A DNA stretch of 64,000 bases from Streptomyces nodosus (lineage in GTDB: Bacteria > Actinomycetota > Actinomycetes > Streptomycetales > Streptomycetaceae). The position numbers were made by a program, and so were the translations under genes. The stretch lies in the NCBI RefSeq assembly GCF_008704995.1, contig NZ_CP023747.1, positions 310,001-374,000 of the forward strand. The letters are read 5' to 3'. Within the stretch, counting starts at the first letter, position 1. Every line of letters begins with the position of its first letter. The notes below the pieces were generated by a model. It ran no database searches, was not told where the DNA came from, and worked only from the letters and a program-made list of their open reading frames with translations. This document shows positions 34,234 to 41,192 of the stretch, piece by piece.

Positions 34234-34973
34234 GTTCCTGGGACCTGTGGTGGTGGGTCATCCTGCCCTACCTCGCCCTTGTCACCTTCGTCGTCGGCCA
34301 CGTCTGGCGCTGGCGCTACGACCGGTTCGGCTGGACCAGCCGCTCCACCCAACTCCAGGAGCGCCGCCTGCTGAAATGGGGCGGGCCGCTCTTCCACTAC
34401 GGCACCTTCGCGGCCATCGCCGGCCACATCATGGGCATCCTCATCCCCGAATCGTTCACCCGGTGGCTCGGCATCCCCGAGGGCGCCTACCGCTGGTTCT
34501 CCTCCATCGGCGGCACCATCGCCGCACTCGCCGTCATCTTCGGCGTGGTGATCCTCGCCTTCCGCCGGACCACCGTGCCCAAGGTCCGTGCCACCACCAG
34601 CCCCGTCGACTGGGTGGCCCTCCTCCTGCTCGCCGTCGTCATCGTGCTCGGCATCATCCCCACCATGGGCATCAACCTCCTCGGTGCCGGCTACGACTAC
34701 CGTCAGAGCGTGGCGTTGTGGTTCCGCGGCCTGTTCGCCGGCAACCCGGACGTGGCCGCGATCTCCCACGCTCCGCTGATCTACCAGGTCCATGCCACCG
34801 CCGCGTGGGCCATTCTCGCGGTGTGGCCCTTCACTCGGCTGGTCCACGCCTGGAGCGTCCCGCTGTGGTACTTGTGGCGGCCGTTCATTCTCTACCGCTC
34901 CCGCACCGCCGCCCATCCCACCGAACCGGGCACCAGCGGGCGCCGCTGGCGCCGCATCGGCGTCCGCTACTGA
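34230..34973 (+). CDS. narI: Nitrate reductase gamma subunit (diheme cytochrome b)
   Basis: 247 residues, GTG 34230 overlapping narJ TGA. Five membrane helices: WWVILPYLALVTFVVGHVWR, FHYGTFAAIAGHIMGILIPE, IAALAVIFGVVILAFRRT, WVALLLLAVVIVLGIIPTMG and HATAAWAILAVWPFTRLVHA. Histidines in helices 2 and 5 (HYGT, GHIMG, QVHATAAW, LVHAWS) are the axial ligands of the two b-type hemes. It oxidises menaquinol on the outside and passes electrons to NarH. Last gene of the coupled narGHJI operon. Confidence 0.95.
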   Translation: MSSWDLWWWVILPYLALVTFVVGHVWRWRYDRFGWTSRSTQLQERRLLKWGGPLFHYGTFAAIAGHIMGILIPESFTRWLGIPEGAYRWFSSIGGTIAALAVIFGVVILAFRRTTVPKVRATTSPVDWVALLLLAVVIVLGIIPTMGINLLGAGYDYRQSVALWFRGLFAGNPDVAAISHAPLIYQVHATAAWAILAVWPFTRLVHAWSVPLWYLWRPFILYRSRTAAHPTEPGTSGRRWRRIGVRY

Positions 34974-35017
34974 CCCGAGCTAGTCAAGCTCTCCGACAGA
35001 GAAACGGTAACCGCGCC

Positions 35018-35350
35018 ATGCAGAAGCTCTCCCTCGACGCGAAGGCCCGCGAGCACCTGGAACGGGCCGCGGCTTCGTCCACCGGCCGCAGCGCCGAGAC
35101 CCTCTACGGCGGCCACGAGCACACCCTGCGCCAGACACTCATCGCCCTGACCGCCGGCACCACCCTGGCCGAACACGAAAACCCCGGTGAGGCCACCGTC
35201 CTCGTACTGCATGGCCGGGTACGGCTGCACAGCGGCGACGATGTGTGGGAGGGCATGGCAGGTGACCTGCTCCTGGTACCGCCCGCCCGCCACAGCCTTC
35301 AGGCCCTCGAAGACGCCGCGGCACTACTGACCGTCGCCAAGTCCGCCTGA
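35018..35350 (+). CDS. Small cupin protein downstream of nar
   Basis: 110 residues, ATG 35018. Cupin motif 1 is seen as LTAGTTLAEHENPGEATVLV and motif 2 as GMAGDLLLVPPARHSLQALE; His and Glu positions fit a metal site with one ligand less than the canonical four. Such short cupins often follow nitrate reductase or nitrosative stress genes in Actinobacteria and may bind a metal or act as sensors; no enzymatic role can be claimed. It lies 45 bp after narI on the same strand, so it may be co-transcribed. Confidence 0.7.
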   Translation: MQKLSLDAKAREHLERAAASSTGRSAETLYGGHEHTLRQTLIALTAGTTLAEHENPGEATVLVLHGRVRLHSGDDVWEGMAGDLLLVPPARHSLQALEDAAALLTVAKSA

Positions 35351-35466
35351 CCTCGGCATATCCCGACGGGGCCGGCTTCGGGAACCTGGCGTCGAGGCCG
35401 GAACTGCTGGCCGCAGGTGAGCGAAGGTCTCGGATACAACTCAGATCGGCGATCCAAGATCACCGA

Positions 35467-35682
35467 TCAGGACCGTGAAGCGGGCGGCCCCTGCGTGACC
35501 TTCCAGAGCACAGACGCGTTGAATCCGGCGACACGTGCACCGAGCGGCAGCGCCAGCTCATTGTCCCAGGCAGTGACCCCGACCACGCTGTCAGTGACGT
35601 CCACGGGGCACGGATGCCCCGACAACGGCATGCCACGCCATGCGGCACCCAAAAGAGAGTGAGTCGTGGCTTCCAGGCCCAT
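35467..35682 (-). CDS. Possible small hypothetical protein
   Basis: 71 residues from ATG 35682 (GLEATTHSLLGAAWRGMPLS), continuing HPCPVDVTDSVVGVTAWDNE, LALPLGARVAGFNASVLWKV. Codon use is moderately GC3-rich and the frame is open upstream (GLYEQYREAGLRG), so this may be the 3' part of a longer, degenerate gene whose start was lost next to the membrane-protein gene at 35738. I do not recognise it. Confidence 0.3.
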   Translation of the reverse strand: MGLEATTHSLLGAAWRGMPLSGHPCPVDVTDSVVGVTAWDNELALPLGARVAGFNASVLWKVTQGPPASRS

Positions 35683-35737
35683 TCCGCGAAGGCCGGCCTC
35701 CCTGTACTGCTCGTAGAGACCCGGCCCGGCAGGCGGG

Positions 35738-36169
35738 CTACCGCGCCAGCAGGCTGATCCCCAGCGCCGTCAGGGCGATGACCTTGGCGATCTCCAAGGC
35801 CACGTAGTAGACGTGCCCACGCGAGCGGGGCAGCTCCTCTCCGGCAAGAACCCGGTCCGACCGGCGGTTCAACCGAGGGCGAACCACGCCCAGTTGTACG
35901 GCGAGCAGCACCGCCACGGCGACGGTGAGCACCACGACGGCCGCCGAAGGGGAGCCGCCGACGGCCACCGACGCGACGACGGCGGCGGCCAGGACGGCCT
36001 CGACGAGATTCAGCGCACGGAAGACCATCCGGCCGATGCCCAGTCCGATGGGGATGGTCACCCCGGGCGCGCGGAACTTCAGCGGCGCTTCCAGGAAGGA
36101 GATCGCCAGCACCATTCCGAGCCAGAGGAAGACGACCGCGCCCGCGATCGCGGCCGACGTGGTGTTCAT
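35738..36169 (-). CDS. Four-helix integral membrane protein of unknown function
   Basis: 143 residues from ATG 36169 (NTTSAAIAGAVVFLWLGMVL); an ATG at 36196 would add nine charged residues. Hydrophobic segments: AAIAGAVVFLWLGMVLAISF, MVFRALNLVEAVLAAAVVAS, AAVVVLTVAVAVLLAVQLGV and YVALEIAKVIALTALGISLL. Between 1 and 2: LEAPLKFRAPGVTIPIGLGI, a motif typical of a small conserved membrane family (FLExPLKF...G). Function unknown. Minus strand, 50 bp upstream of which ends the cupin gene at 36221; the two and the ferredoxin may form a minus-strand operon. Confidence 0.7.
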   Translation of the reverse strand: MNTTSAAIAGAVVFLWLGMVLAISFLEAPLKFRAPGVTIPIGLGIGRMVFRALNLVEAVLAAAVVASVAVGGSPSAAVVVLTVAVAVLLAVQLGVVRPRLNRRSDRVLAGEELPRSRGHVYYVALEIAKVIALTALGISLLAR

Positions 36170-36220
36170 CGATGCGTTGCCTCTCTGCCGCGCCAAGGGA
36201 CGGCTGTCGGGTGGGGTGGA

Positions 36221-36592
36221 TCACGCCGGCGGCCAGGACGCGAGGCGGTCCGCGAACTCCGGGGGCGATGCCACGACCATGAGCGAGGCTGACTGGTCAC
36301 CGGGGTTGGTCAGGCTGACACGCTCGCCGCGGGCGATGTGGGCAGCGGCCGTACCGGCCGTCAGCGTCCGAGCCTGACCGTTGTGGTGCAGCTCGACGGA
36401 TCCGGACAGCGGAATGAGGACGATCTGCGAGGCGCCGTGGTCGTGTTCGGGCATGGCGGCGCCCGCGGGCAGTTCCACGTGGAGGACGGCGACCTGGTCG
36501 GAGGTTTCCGCGGTGGTGAGCAGGGCCGCGGTCGGGCCGCCGGGCACGGGCGCGCGGCGGCGGGGGGAGGTGGCGATCTCGGCGATGTGCAT
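36221..36592 (-). CDS. Cupin-domain protein
   Basis: 123 residues. Motif 1: VELPAGAAMPEHDHGASQIV (the HDH and a later Gln/Glu are metal-ligand positions); motif 2: GTAAAHIARGERVSLTNPGD, lacking the usual late His. Short N-terminal extension with a basic patch. A single-domain cupin that could bind a metal or small ligand. Located on the minus strand between the ferredoxin gene and the membrane-protein gene, inside the nar-associated cluster that contains three cupins in total. Confidence 0.75.
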   Translation of the reverse strand: MHIAEIATSPRRRAPVPGGPTAALLTTAETSDQVAVLHVELPAGAAMPEHDHGASQIVLIPLSGSVELHHNGQARTLTAGTAAAHIARGERVSLTNPGDQSASLMVVASPPEFADRLASWPPA

Positions 36593-36717
36593 GATGTTCC
36601 TTCCTCGCTATGCGGTCATGAGGCGTGGGGCAGGCCCGGGCCGATCGGTTTCGACACGCTCCGGCGAGCCGGACGGGTACCGGGCCCGGTGCACGGCCGT
36701 GGCGGCTTCCGGGGCCG

Positions 36718-37038
36718 TCACCGACCCTGTGGCGGAAGAGCGACGATGAGCGGGTGGTCACGCTCGATCAATCCCAGCTTGGCGGCGCCGCCGGGCGATC
36801 CGAGCGCGTCGAAGAACTCGGCGTTCACCCGGGTGTACTGCGACCACTGGGCCGGTACGTCCTCCTCGTAGAAGATCGCCTCGACCGGGCAGACCGGCTC
36901 GCACGCACCGCAGTCCACGCATTCGTCCGGATGGATGTACAGCGACCGCTGCCCCTCGTAGATGCAGTCCACCGGGCATTCCTCGACGCACGCCCTGTCC
37001 TTCACATCCACACACGGCTGCGCGATCACGTAGGTCAT
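36718..37038 (-). CDS. fdxA: 7Fe ferredoxin (FdxA type)
   Basis: 106 residues. Cys pattern CVDVKDRACVEECPVDC in the N-terminus gives a [3Fe-4S] site and CVDCGACEPVCP a [4Fe-4S] site, with YEGQRSLYIHPDECVDCGAC as the classical linker and the C-terminal extension AQWSQYTRVNAEFFDALG that is diagnostic of actinobacterial seven-iron ferredoxins. Soluble electron carrier; in mycobacteria the same type is induced by hypoxia and NO through DosR, which agrees with its position next to nar genes. Divergent from the DUF2249-type genes, sharing a promoter region with the TTTCTACGAA element at 37081. Confidence 0.92.
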   Translation of the reverse strand: MTYVIAQPCVDVKDRACVEECPVDCIYEGQRSLYIHPDECVDCGACEPVCPVEAIFYEEDVPAQWSQYTRVNAEFFDALGSPGGAAKLGLIERDHPLIVALPPQGR

Positions 37039-37080
37039 CGGCGCGCCTCCCCTCTCGTCTCAGAGGTTTCCAGCACCAGG

Positions 37081-37108
37081 TTTCTACGAATACTACATGT
37101 ACTAATTG
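37081..37108. promoter_or_regulatory. TTTCTACGAA/ACATGTA promoter element 1
   Basis: TTTCTACGAA, four bases, ACATGTACTAAT, in an AT-rich patch of the fdxA/37150 divergent region. The same arrangement recurs at 37468-37492 before the paralogous gene, and TTTCTACGA recurs at 38905 before the regulator gene. The TAAT end could be a -10 element for the rightward gene. Confidence 0.5.
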
Positions 37109-37149
37109 ATGGTGCCCGTTCGGGGCGCTGCAGGAGAGGGACCACAGCC

Positions 37150-37467
37150 GTGACGCCGACGTCTGAGGTCTTCATCCAGGCCGGCGAGAGCGACCCTGCC
37201 GTCCAGGCGCGGGTCGTGGTCCGCGCGGCTCACCAGCGGCTGCTCGCCGACCTGCAACCGAAGGTCGCCCTGCTGACCGAACTGGAACTGAGCACGGACG
37301 CCCGGGAGACCGCCCTGGCGACGCTGACCGCTTCTGCACCGGCCCGGTACGCCGAAACCTTCGCCGCCACACCGCCCACCGAACGCGCCGGAGTCCTGGT
37401 CGGTCCGGCATGTCGAATGCTGCTGGGCGATCACGACACCACGCGAGCGCCGTTCACCTCGGCCTAA
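37150..37467 (+). CDS. Short paralogue of the DUF2249 protein (N-terminal part only)
   Basis: 105 residues from GTG 37150. The first 40 residues (TSEVFIQAGESDPAVQARVV, VRAAHQRLLADL) clearly match the start of the next protein (AAEVFIQATDTDPDVRARAV, VEETHRQLLEQL), showing a tandem duplication. The remaining part (LTELELSTDARETALATLTA, RYAETFAATPPTERAGVLVG) is helical but lacks the hemerythrin-like His residues and DUF2249 entirely. It may be a separate small subunit or a degenerating copy; its preserved promoter element argues for the first. Confidence 0.6.
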   Translation: MTPTSEVFIQAGESDPAVQARVVVRAAHQRLLADLQPKVALLTELELSTDARETALATLTASAPARYAETFAATPPTERAGVLVGPACRMLLGDHDTTRAPFTSA

Positions 37468-37492
37468 TTTTTACGAAACCACATGTAATAAT
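37468..37492. promoter_or_regulatory. TTTTTACGAA/ACATGTA promoter element 2
   Basis: TTTTTACGAA, three bases, ACATGTAATAAT directly after the stop of the short paralogue and about 45 bp before the ATG of the DUF2249 gene. Near copy of the element at 37081-37108; both are duplicated along with the genes or kept by selection. Confidence 0.5.
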
Positions 37493-37538
37493 CTCGATGC
37501 AGGCGCACGCGGCCCCGCGAGAGGAATGAGGATCACGC

Positions 37539-38240
37539 ATGTCACCCGCTGCAGAGGTATTCATCCAGGCAACCGACACCGACCCGGACGTCCGGGCGCG
37601 GGCCGTCGTCGAGGAGACCCACCGGCAACTGCTGGAACAGCTGGTCGCGCTGACCGAGCCCCACCAGGAACTCACCACCGCGTTCACCGATCAGCTGCAC
37701 CGCCTGCTGACAGCCACCGAGCAGACGCTGTACGCCGCCGCGTCCGGGGCGGCCGAAACCAGGCTGCTGGTCCGCGCCCTGCGTGTTACCGCCGAGATCA
37801 TCGGCCGGCACACGGACTCGCTGACCGCCGTAACCGACAGCACTGAACGTGCGGGAGCAGCACGTACCCTCGCGGGCATGCTCACCGTCCATCTCGGCGT
37901 GGAGCGGACTGTGCTGCTGCCCGCCTTGGCGGCGCTGCCGGGAGCCGACGTGTCCGCCCTCGTCGGCGACTTCAGCACCGTCCTGGCGGGTGGCCGGCTG
38001 GAAGATCCGGAGATCGTCGACGTCCGCGAGATCCCGCATGGCCAGCGTCACCCGCGCATCTTCACCCGATTCGCCCGCCTCGCGGGCGGGGAGTCCTTCG
38101 TCCTGGTCAACAACCACGACCCCAAGCCGCTGCGCCGCGAGTTCGAGGCCACCCACCCCGGCCGCTTCACCTGGGAGTACCTCGAGTCCGGGCCCGAGCA
38201 GTGGCAGATCCGCATCACACGGGTGGACGACGATGCCTGA
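37539..38240 (+). CDS. Hemerythrin-like/DUF2249 protein
   Basis: 233 residues from ATG 37539 behind GAGAGGA. Residues about 25-150 are helical with spaced His/Glu (EPHQELTTAFTDQLHRLL, TAEIIGRHTDSLTA, MLTVHLGVERTVLLPALAAL), compatible with a divergent hemerythrin-like di-iron bundle. Residues about 155-230 are a DUF2249 domain: EIVDVREIPHGQRHPRIFTR, GGESFVLVNNHDPKPLRREF (NNHDPKPL is its signature), FTWEYLESGPEQWQIRITR. DUF2249 proteins cluster with NO reduction and nitrate respiration genes in many bacteria, so an NO/nitrite-related role is likely (inference). Overlaps the following cupin gene by 8 bases. Confidence 0.75.
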   Translation: MSPAAEVFIQATDTDPDVRARAVVEETHRQLLEQLVALTEPHQELTTAFTDQLHRLLTATEQTLYAAASGAAETRLLVRALRVTAEIIGRHTDSLTAVTDSTERAGAARTLAGMLTVHLGVERTVLLPALAALPGADVSALVGDFSTVLAGGRLEDPEIVDVREIPHGQRHPRIFTRFARLAGGESFVLVNNHDPKPLRREFEATHPGRFTWEYLESGPEQWQIRITRVDDDA

Positions 38241-38682
38241 GAGGCGGAGCAGCGGGCAGCCGGAGGAGCCTGCCGTGGCACGCATGCTGTGCGATGTCCA
38301 GGCCCTCACCGGCAAATCCCCAGAATCCTCCAGCGTGCTGTGGAAACTGGCCGAGTCCGGACGCCAACTCGATGCCAACCTGATCCGGCTGCTCGCAGGG
38401 GACCACATCGCCACCCACGCCGAGCCCGACCTGGACGTCCTGATACTCGTCGTCACCGGCGACGGCGTGATGGACACCCCCGAAGGGGCGCTGCCGCTGA
38501 CGGCAGGAGTACTCCTGTGGCTGCCGCACGGTTCGACGCGCAGCATCATCGCAGGGCCTGGCGGCTTGGCCTACGTGACGGTGCACCGCCGCCGCCCCGG
38601 CATGCAGATCCGCCGCCGCTCCGATCCGACCCCGGCAACGGCCCCACGGCCCATGCCACCAGCACGGCGCACGAGAGAGTGA
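38233..38682 (+). CDS. Cupin-like protein, second gene of the DUF2249 operon
   Basis: 149 residues from ATG 38233, overlapping the DUF2249 stop. N-terminus MLCDVQALTGKSPESSSVLW, KLAESGRQLDANLIRLLAGD, then cupin strands IATHAEPDLDVLILVVTGDG, ALPLTAGVLLWLPHGSTRSI and VTVHRRRPGMQ. The residue pattern (H-x-E...H...H) suggests a metal-binding site. Basic, Pro-rich tail. Translational coupling to the DUF2249 gene argues that the two products work in the same step, with the ferredoxin and nar genes nearby. Confidence 0.7.
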   Translation: MPERRSSGQPEEPAVARMLCDVQALTGKSPESSSVLWKLAESGRQLDANLIRLLAGDHIATHAEPDLDVLILVVTGDGVMDTPEGALPLTAGVLLWLPHGSTRSIIAGPGGLAYVTVHRRRPGMQIRRRSDPTPATAPRPMPPARRTRE

Positions 38683-38685
38683 GCG

Positions 38686-38865
38686 ATGCACGTCACCGAC
38701 CAGGCGATCGATGAACTCCTGGACCGTCGAGGCAAGGAAACCGTGAGCTTGGCTTGGCTCGCCGACCAGCCGCAGTACTTCGTCGACCTCAACCCGGAAT
38801 TCGAGATCCCCACCGACCGCCTCGCCACCTGGCTGGCCCGACTCGACGACCCCGACGACGAATGA
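38686..38865 (+). CDS. DUF6104-like small protein (59 aa)
   Basis: Read directly from the sequence: ATG 38686 to TGA 38863-38865, MHVTDQAIDELLDRRGKETV, SLAWLADQPQYFVDLNPEFE, IPTDRLATWLARLDDPDDE. This matches a small acidic Streptomyces family I know as DUF6104 (pattern DxxIxELxxRRG...FVDLNPxFExPxxRLATWLARLDD). Four bases after the cupin stop, so third gene of the DUF2249 operon. Function unknown; probably a helical protein-protein partner. Confidence 0.75.
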   Translation: MHVTDQAIDELLDRRGKETVSLAWLADQPQYFVDLNPEFEIPTDRLATWLARLDDPDDE

Positions 38866-38904
38866 CGAAGCCAGCCAACGGACGCAGGCGACACTTTTCA
38901 CTCG

Positions 38905-38930
38905 TTTCTACGACGCACACTGGGTAAAAT
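38905..38930. promoter_or_regulatory. TTTCTACGA promoter element 3 before the regulator gene
   Basis: TTTCTACGA at 38905-38913 followed by GGGTAAAAT at 38922-38930, 8 bases from the ATG of the cysteine-rich regulator. The shared TTTCTACGA core with elements at 37081 and 37468 suggests autoregulation and a common regulon. Confidence 0.4.
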
Positions 38931-38937
38931 TGGCGAA

Positions 38938-39639
38938 ATGAGTGAGCAGACGTTGCATGATCCGGCCGGCCCTCCCGCCGTGGGCGAGAGCCGGGCCCAT
39001 GTACTCGACGTCCTGCGCGCCACGCCCGAAGCCGTGGGCGTACGGGAGATCGCCGAACAGACGGGCCTGCACTCCAACACGGCCCGCTTCCACCTCGACA
39101 CGCTGGTCAAGGAGGGGCTCGCCGAGCGCAGCACCGAAGGAGGCGGCCGGCCGGGCAGGCCCCGCGCCGTCTACCGCGCCGCCGCTTCCCCGGCGCCGGC
39201 AGGCCGGCGCAGCTACCAGCTGCTCGCCCAGATGCTCACCGGCCTCATCACCGAGGCACTGCCTCAGCCGGCACAGGCCGCGGCCACCGCCGGCGAGGCA
39301 TGGGGCCGCTACCTTGCCGACACCCCCTCTCCGGCCCAGCGCATCGACACCGACGAGGCCATCCGGCGACTGACCCGAGTACTCACGGACGTCGGCTTCG
39401 CCCCCGGCTCCGTCCACGACCGACCGGACACAGCCATCCCACTGCGCCACTGCCCGTTCAGGGAAGTCGCCGAGGAACACCGCGACGTGGTGTGCTCCCT
39501 GCACCTGGGACTCATGCGAGGCGCCCTGAAGGAAGTGCGCGCTCCCCTGAGCGTGGACCGGCTGGAGCCGTTCGTCGAGCCCTCGCTGTGCCTGGCCCAT
39601 CTCACACCCGCAGAACAGCAGGCAGACCGCATCGCCTGA
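38938..39639 (+). CDS. Winged-helix regulator with SufR-like cysteines (putative Fe-S sensor)
   Basis: 233 residues from ATG 38938. DNA-binding part: SRAHVLDVLRATPEAVGVRE, IAEQTGLHSNTARFHLDTLV, KEGLAERSTEGGGRPGRPRA, an ArsR-like wing with a GRPGRPR basic loop as in SufR/DeoR-like proteins. C-terminal half: PLRHCPFREVAEEHRDVVCS (Cys-x13-Cys), LHLGLMRGALKEVR, and VEPSLCLAHL (third Cys 31 residues later). This C...C...C pattern is the one that holds a [4Fe-4S] or [2Fe-2S] cluster in SufR-type repressors. Positioned at the end of the DUF2249/ferredoxin/nar set, so a redox- or NO-sensing regulator of these genes is the best guess; not proven. Confidence 0.7.
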   Translation: MSEQTLHDPAGPPAVGESRAHVLDVLRATPEAVGVREIAEQTGLHSNTARFHLDTLVKEGLAERSTEGGGRPGRPRAVYRAAASPAPAGRRSYQLLAQMLTGLITEALPQPAQAAATAGEAWGRYLADTPSPAQRIDTDEAIRRLTRVLTDVGFAPGSVHDRPDTAIPLRHCPFREVAEEHRDVVCSLHLGLMRGALKEVRAPLSVDRLEPFVEPSLCLAHLTPAEQQADRIA

Positions 39640-39960
39640 CCAACCGTTCACCTCGCGGCAGTCCGGCGAACCGGGCCTGGCTGGGGTGGGTTCCCGTATA
39701 GAGCTGCCGGAACTCCCGCCAGGCGTCGCGGACATCCGGGCCGATGTCTTCGACCATCCGCGTTCGGCGACGGGCATGCGGTGTTCCACAGGAAGGCGGG
39801 GTGCGTGGGCCCAGATGACACGTACGGCGCCCAACAGCTGACGGCGCGCGCTCGTGCTGGCCTGGATGGAGCGGACGTGATCCAGATACAGGTCGAGATC
39901 GTGGTCGGTCACATCGGCCAGGCGGTCGATGCCGCGATGCTCCACCGTGAGCCGGCTCAG
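39640..39960 (-). pseudogene. Tyrosine-recombinase-like fragment
   Basis: Minus-strand text RLTVEHRGIDRLADVTDHDL, DLYLDHVRSIQASTSARRQL, LGAVRVIWAHAPRLPVEHRM resembles the SAM-like core-binding domain of actinobacterial site-specific integrases; after one frame change it goes on with MVEDIGPDVRDAWREFRQLY. No start, no catalytic domain. Family attribution is by pattern only. Confidence 0.4.
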
Positions 39961-39983
39961 GGCAGGCGGATAGGGGCTGTCCG

Positions 39984-40289
39984 ATGCTGGACGCCGGGCA
40001 CCTCGACCACATGCGGGCCTGGTCCGGCGGGCCGCTGTGGGACACGGAGCCGACCGACACCGACGCATACTTCGAAAAAGTCCTGTGAAGCTCGCCAAGC
40101 GGAACCCGGCTTGCCGACACACAGGCTCTGACCACGTACTTCCTGTTCCTGGAGCCACGGCACGAGGCAGCGATCCACCGGATGACCGGGCACGTGGCCC
40201 AGCGCCCGGTCGACGCGTCCCTTACGCCCTGCCTCACGAACGCGTCAGTCAGGGCATCGGAAGCCACGCGGGGTGGCAATGATCTTTAA
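39984..40289 (+). pseudogene. N-terminal part of a site-specific integrase, broken by TGA
   Basis: ATG 39984: LDAGHLDHMRAWSGGPLWDT, EPTDTDAYFEKVL, then TGA 40086-40088, and in the same frame SSPSGTRLADTQALTTYFLF, LEPRHEAAIHRMTGHVAQRP, VDASLTPCL. It matches the core-binding domain of a Streptomyces tyrosine recombinase in which the stop position is an Arg (CGA to TGA). The catalytic domain is missing. The frame ends at TAA 40287-40289, which is also the stop area of the converging SDR gene. Confidence 0.55.
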
Positions 40290-41077
40290 TGGGCTGCCGG
40301 ATTGGGGACTGAGGTGGCCCAGCCGCCGTCCACGTTCAGAGTCTGGCCAGTGATGTAGGAACTGCGGGCCGTGCTCAAGAAGAGCACCGCAGCGGCGATG
40401 TCTTCAGGTTCACCGATGCGTCCGAGCGGCACCTTGCCGAGATAGCGGTTGAAGGTCGCAGCGTCTGCGGTGACCCAGGAGCCGAGGGTCGTGCGGGTCA
40501 CACCCGGACACACAGCATTGACTCGCACCTGTTGTGCTCCCCATTCCGCGGCCAGTGCCCGGGTGGCGCCCTCGATCCCCGCACGCAGGGCGCTGTACAC
40601 ACTTGTGCCCGCCATTCCCTGCTGCCCAAGCCCAGATGAGATGTTGACGATGCTTCCTCCGCCGTGTCCGGCCATGTTCATGGCGGCGAGTGCGCTGAGA
40701 AAGAGCGGTGCCCGTAGATAGAGGTCCCAACTGGTGTCCGCGTCGGCCAGCGGCACGGTGTGCAGCGGGCCGTGAGCACCGCCGCCGCCGGCGTTGTTCA
40801 CCAGTACGTCAACCGTCCCGAACACCTCCTCGGCACGGTTCATGACAGTCTGGTGAGCATCGGGGCGAGTGAGATCGACAGCCATGACGACCGGGTCGTT
40901 CGGCAACTCGGCAGCCACCCTCGCAAGCGTCTCCTCCGACCGCCCGACCAGCAGGACACGGGCCCCGGCACCGGCCAAGGCTCGACTGATGGCGGCGCCG
41001 ATACCCCGGCTGGCGCCCGTGACGATGGCGTGCTTGCCACCAAGTTCTGCCACCGATGTGTCTGCGGTCATTGACAT
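40286..41077 (-). CDS. SDR-family oxidoreductase with Arg in place of catalytic Lys
   Basis: 263 residues from ATG 41077. Rossmann motif GGKHAIVTGASRGIGAAISR, LVGRSEETLARVAAELPNDP, VVMAVDLTRPDAHQTVMNRA, VDVLVNNAGGGGAHGPLHTV, SIVNISSGLGQQGMAGTS (catalytic Ser), then VYSALRAGIEGATRALAAEW. The catalytic YxxxK is here Y-S-A-L-R, with Arg for Lys. The end ARSSYITGQTLNVDGGWATS is normal. Everything else is a classical SDR of 3-oxoacyl-ACP-reductase type. The Arg could keep some activity or mark a non-catalytic paralogue. A LysR gene follows upstream on the same strand. Confidence 0.8.
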   Translation of the reverse strand: MSMTADTSVAELGGKHAIVTGASRGIGAAISRALAGAGARVLLVGRSEETLARVAAELPNDPVVMAVDLTRPDAHQTVMNRAEEVFGTVDVLVNNAGGGGAHGPLHTVPLADADTSWDLYLRAPLFLSALAAMNMAGHGGGSIVNISSGLGQQGMAGTSVYSALRAGIEGATRALAAEWGAQQVRVNAVCPGVTRTTLGSWVTADAATFNRYLGKVPLGRIGEPEDIAAAVLFLSTARSSYITGQTLNVDGGWATSVPNPAAH

Positions 41078-41192
41078 CGTGATGCGCCCTTCGCTTCCGG
41101 CATCCGAGGCCGTTCGGCCCCTTCGTCAATCTCAGCGGGCCGCCGGCCCGGGAGCAATGACTGCCTGGGCATGCGCTGATGCCTCAGCCGCA

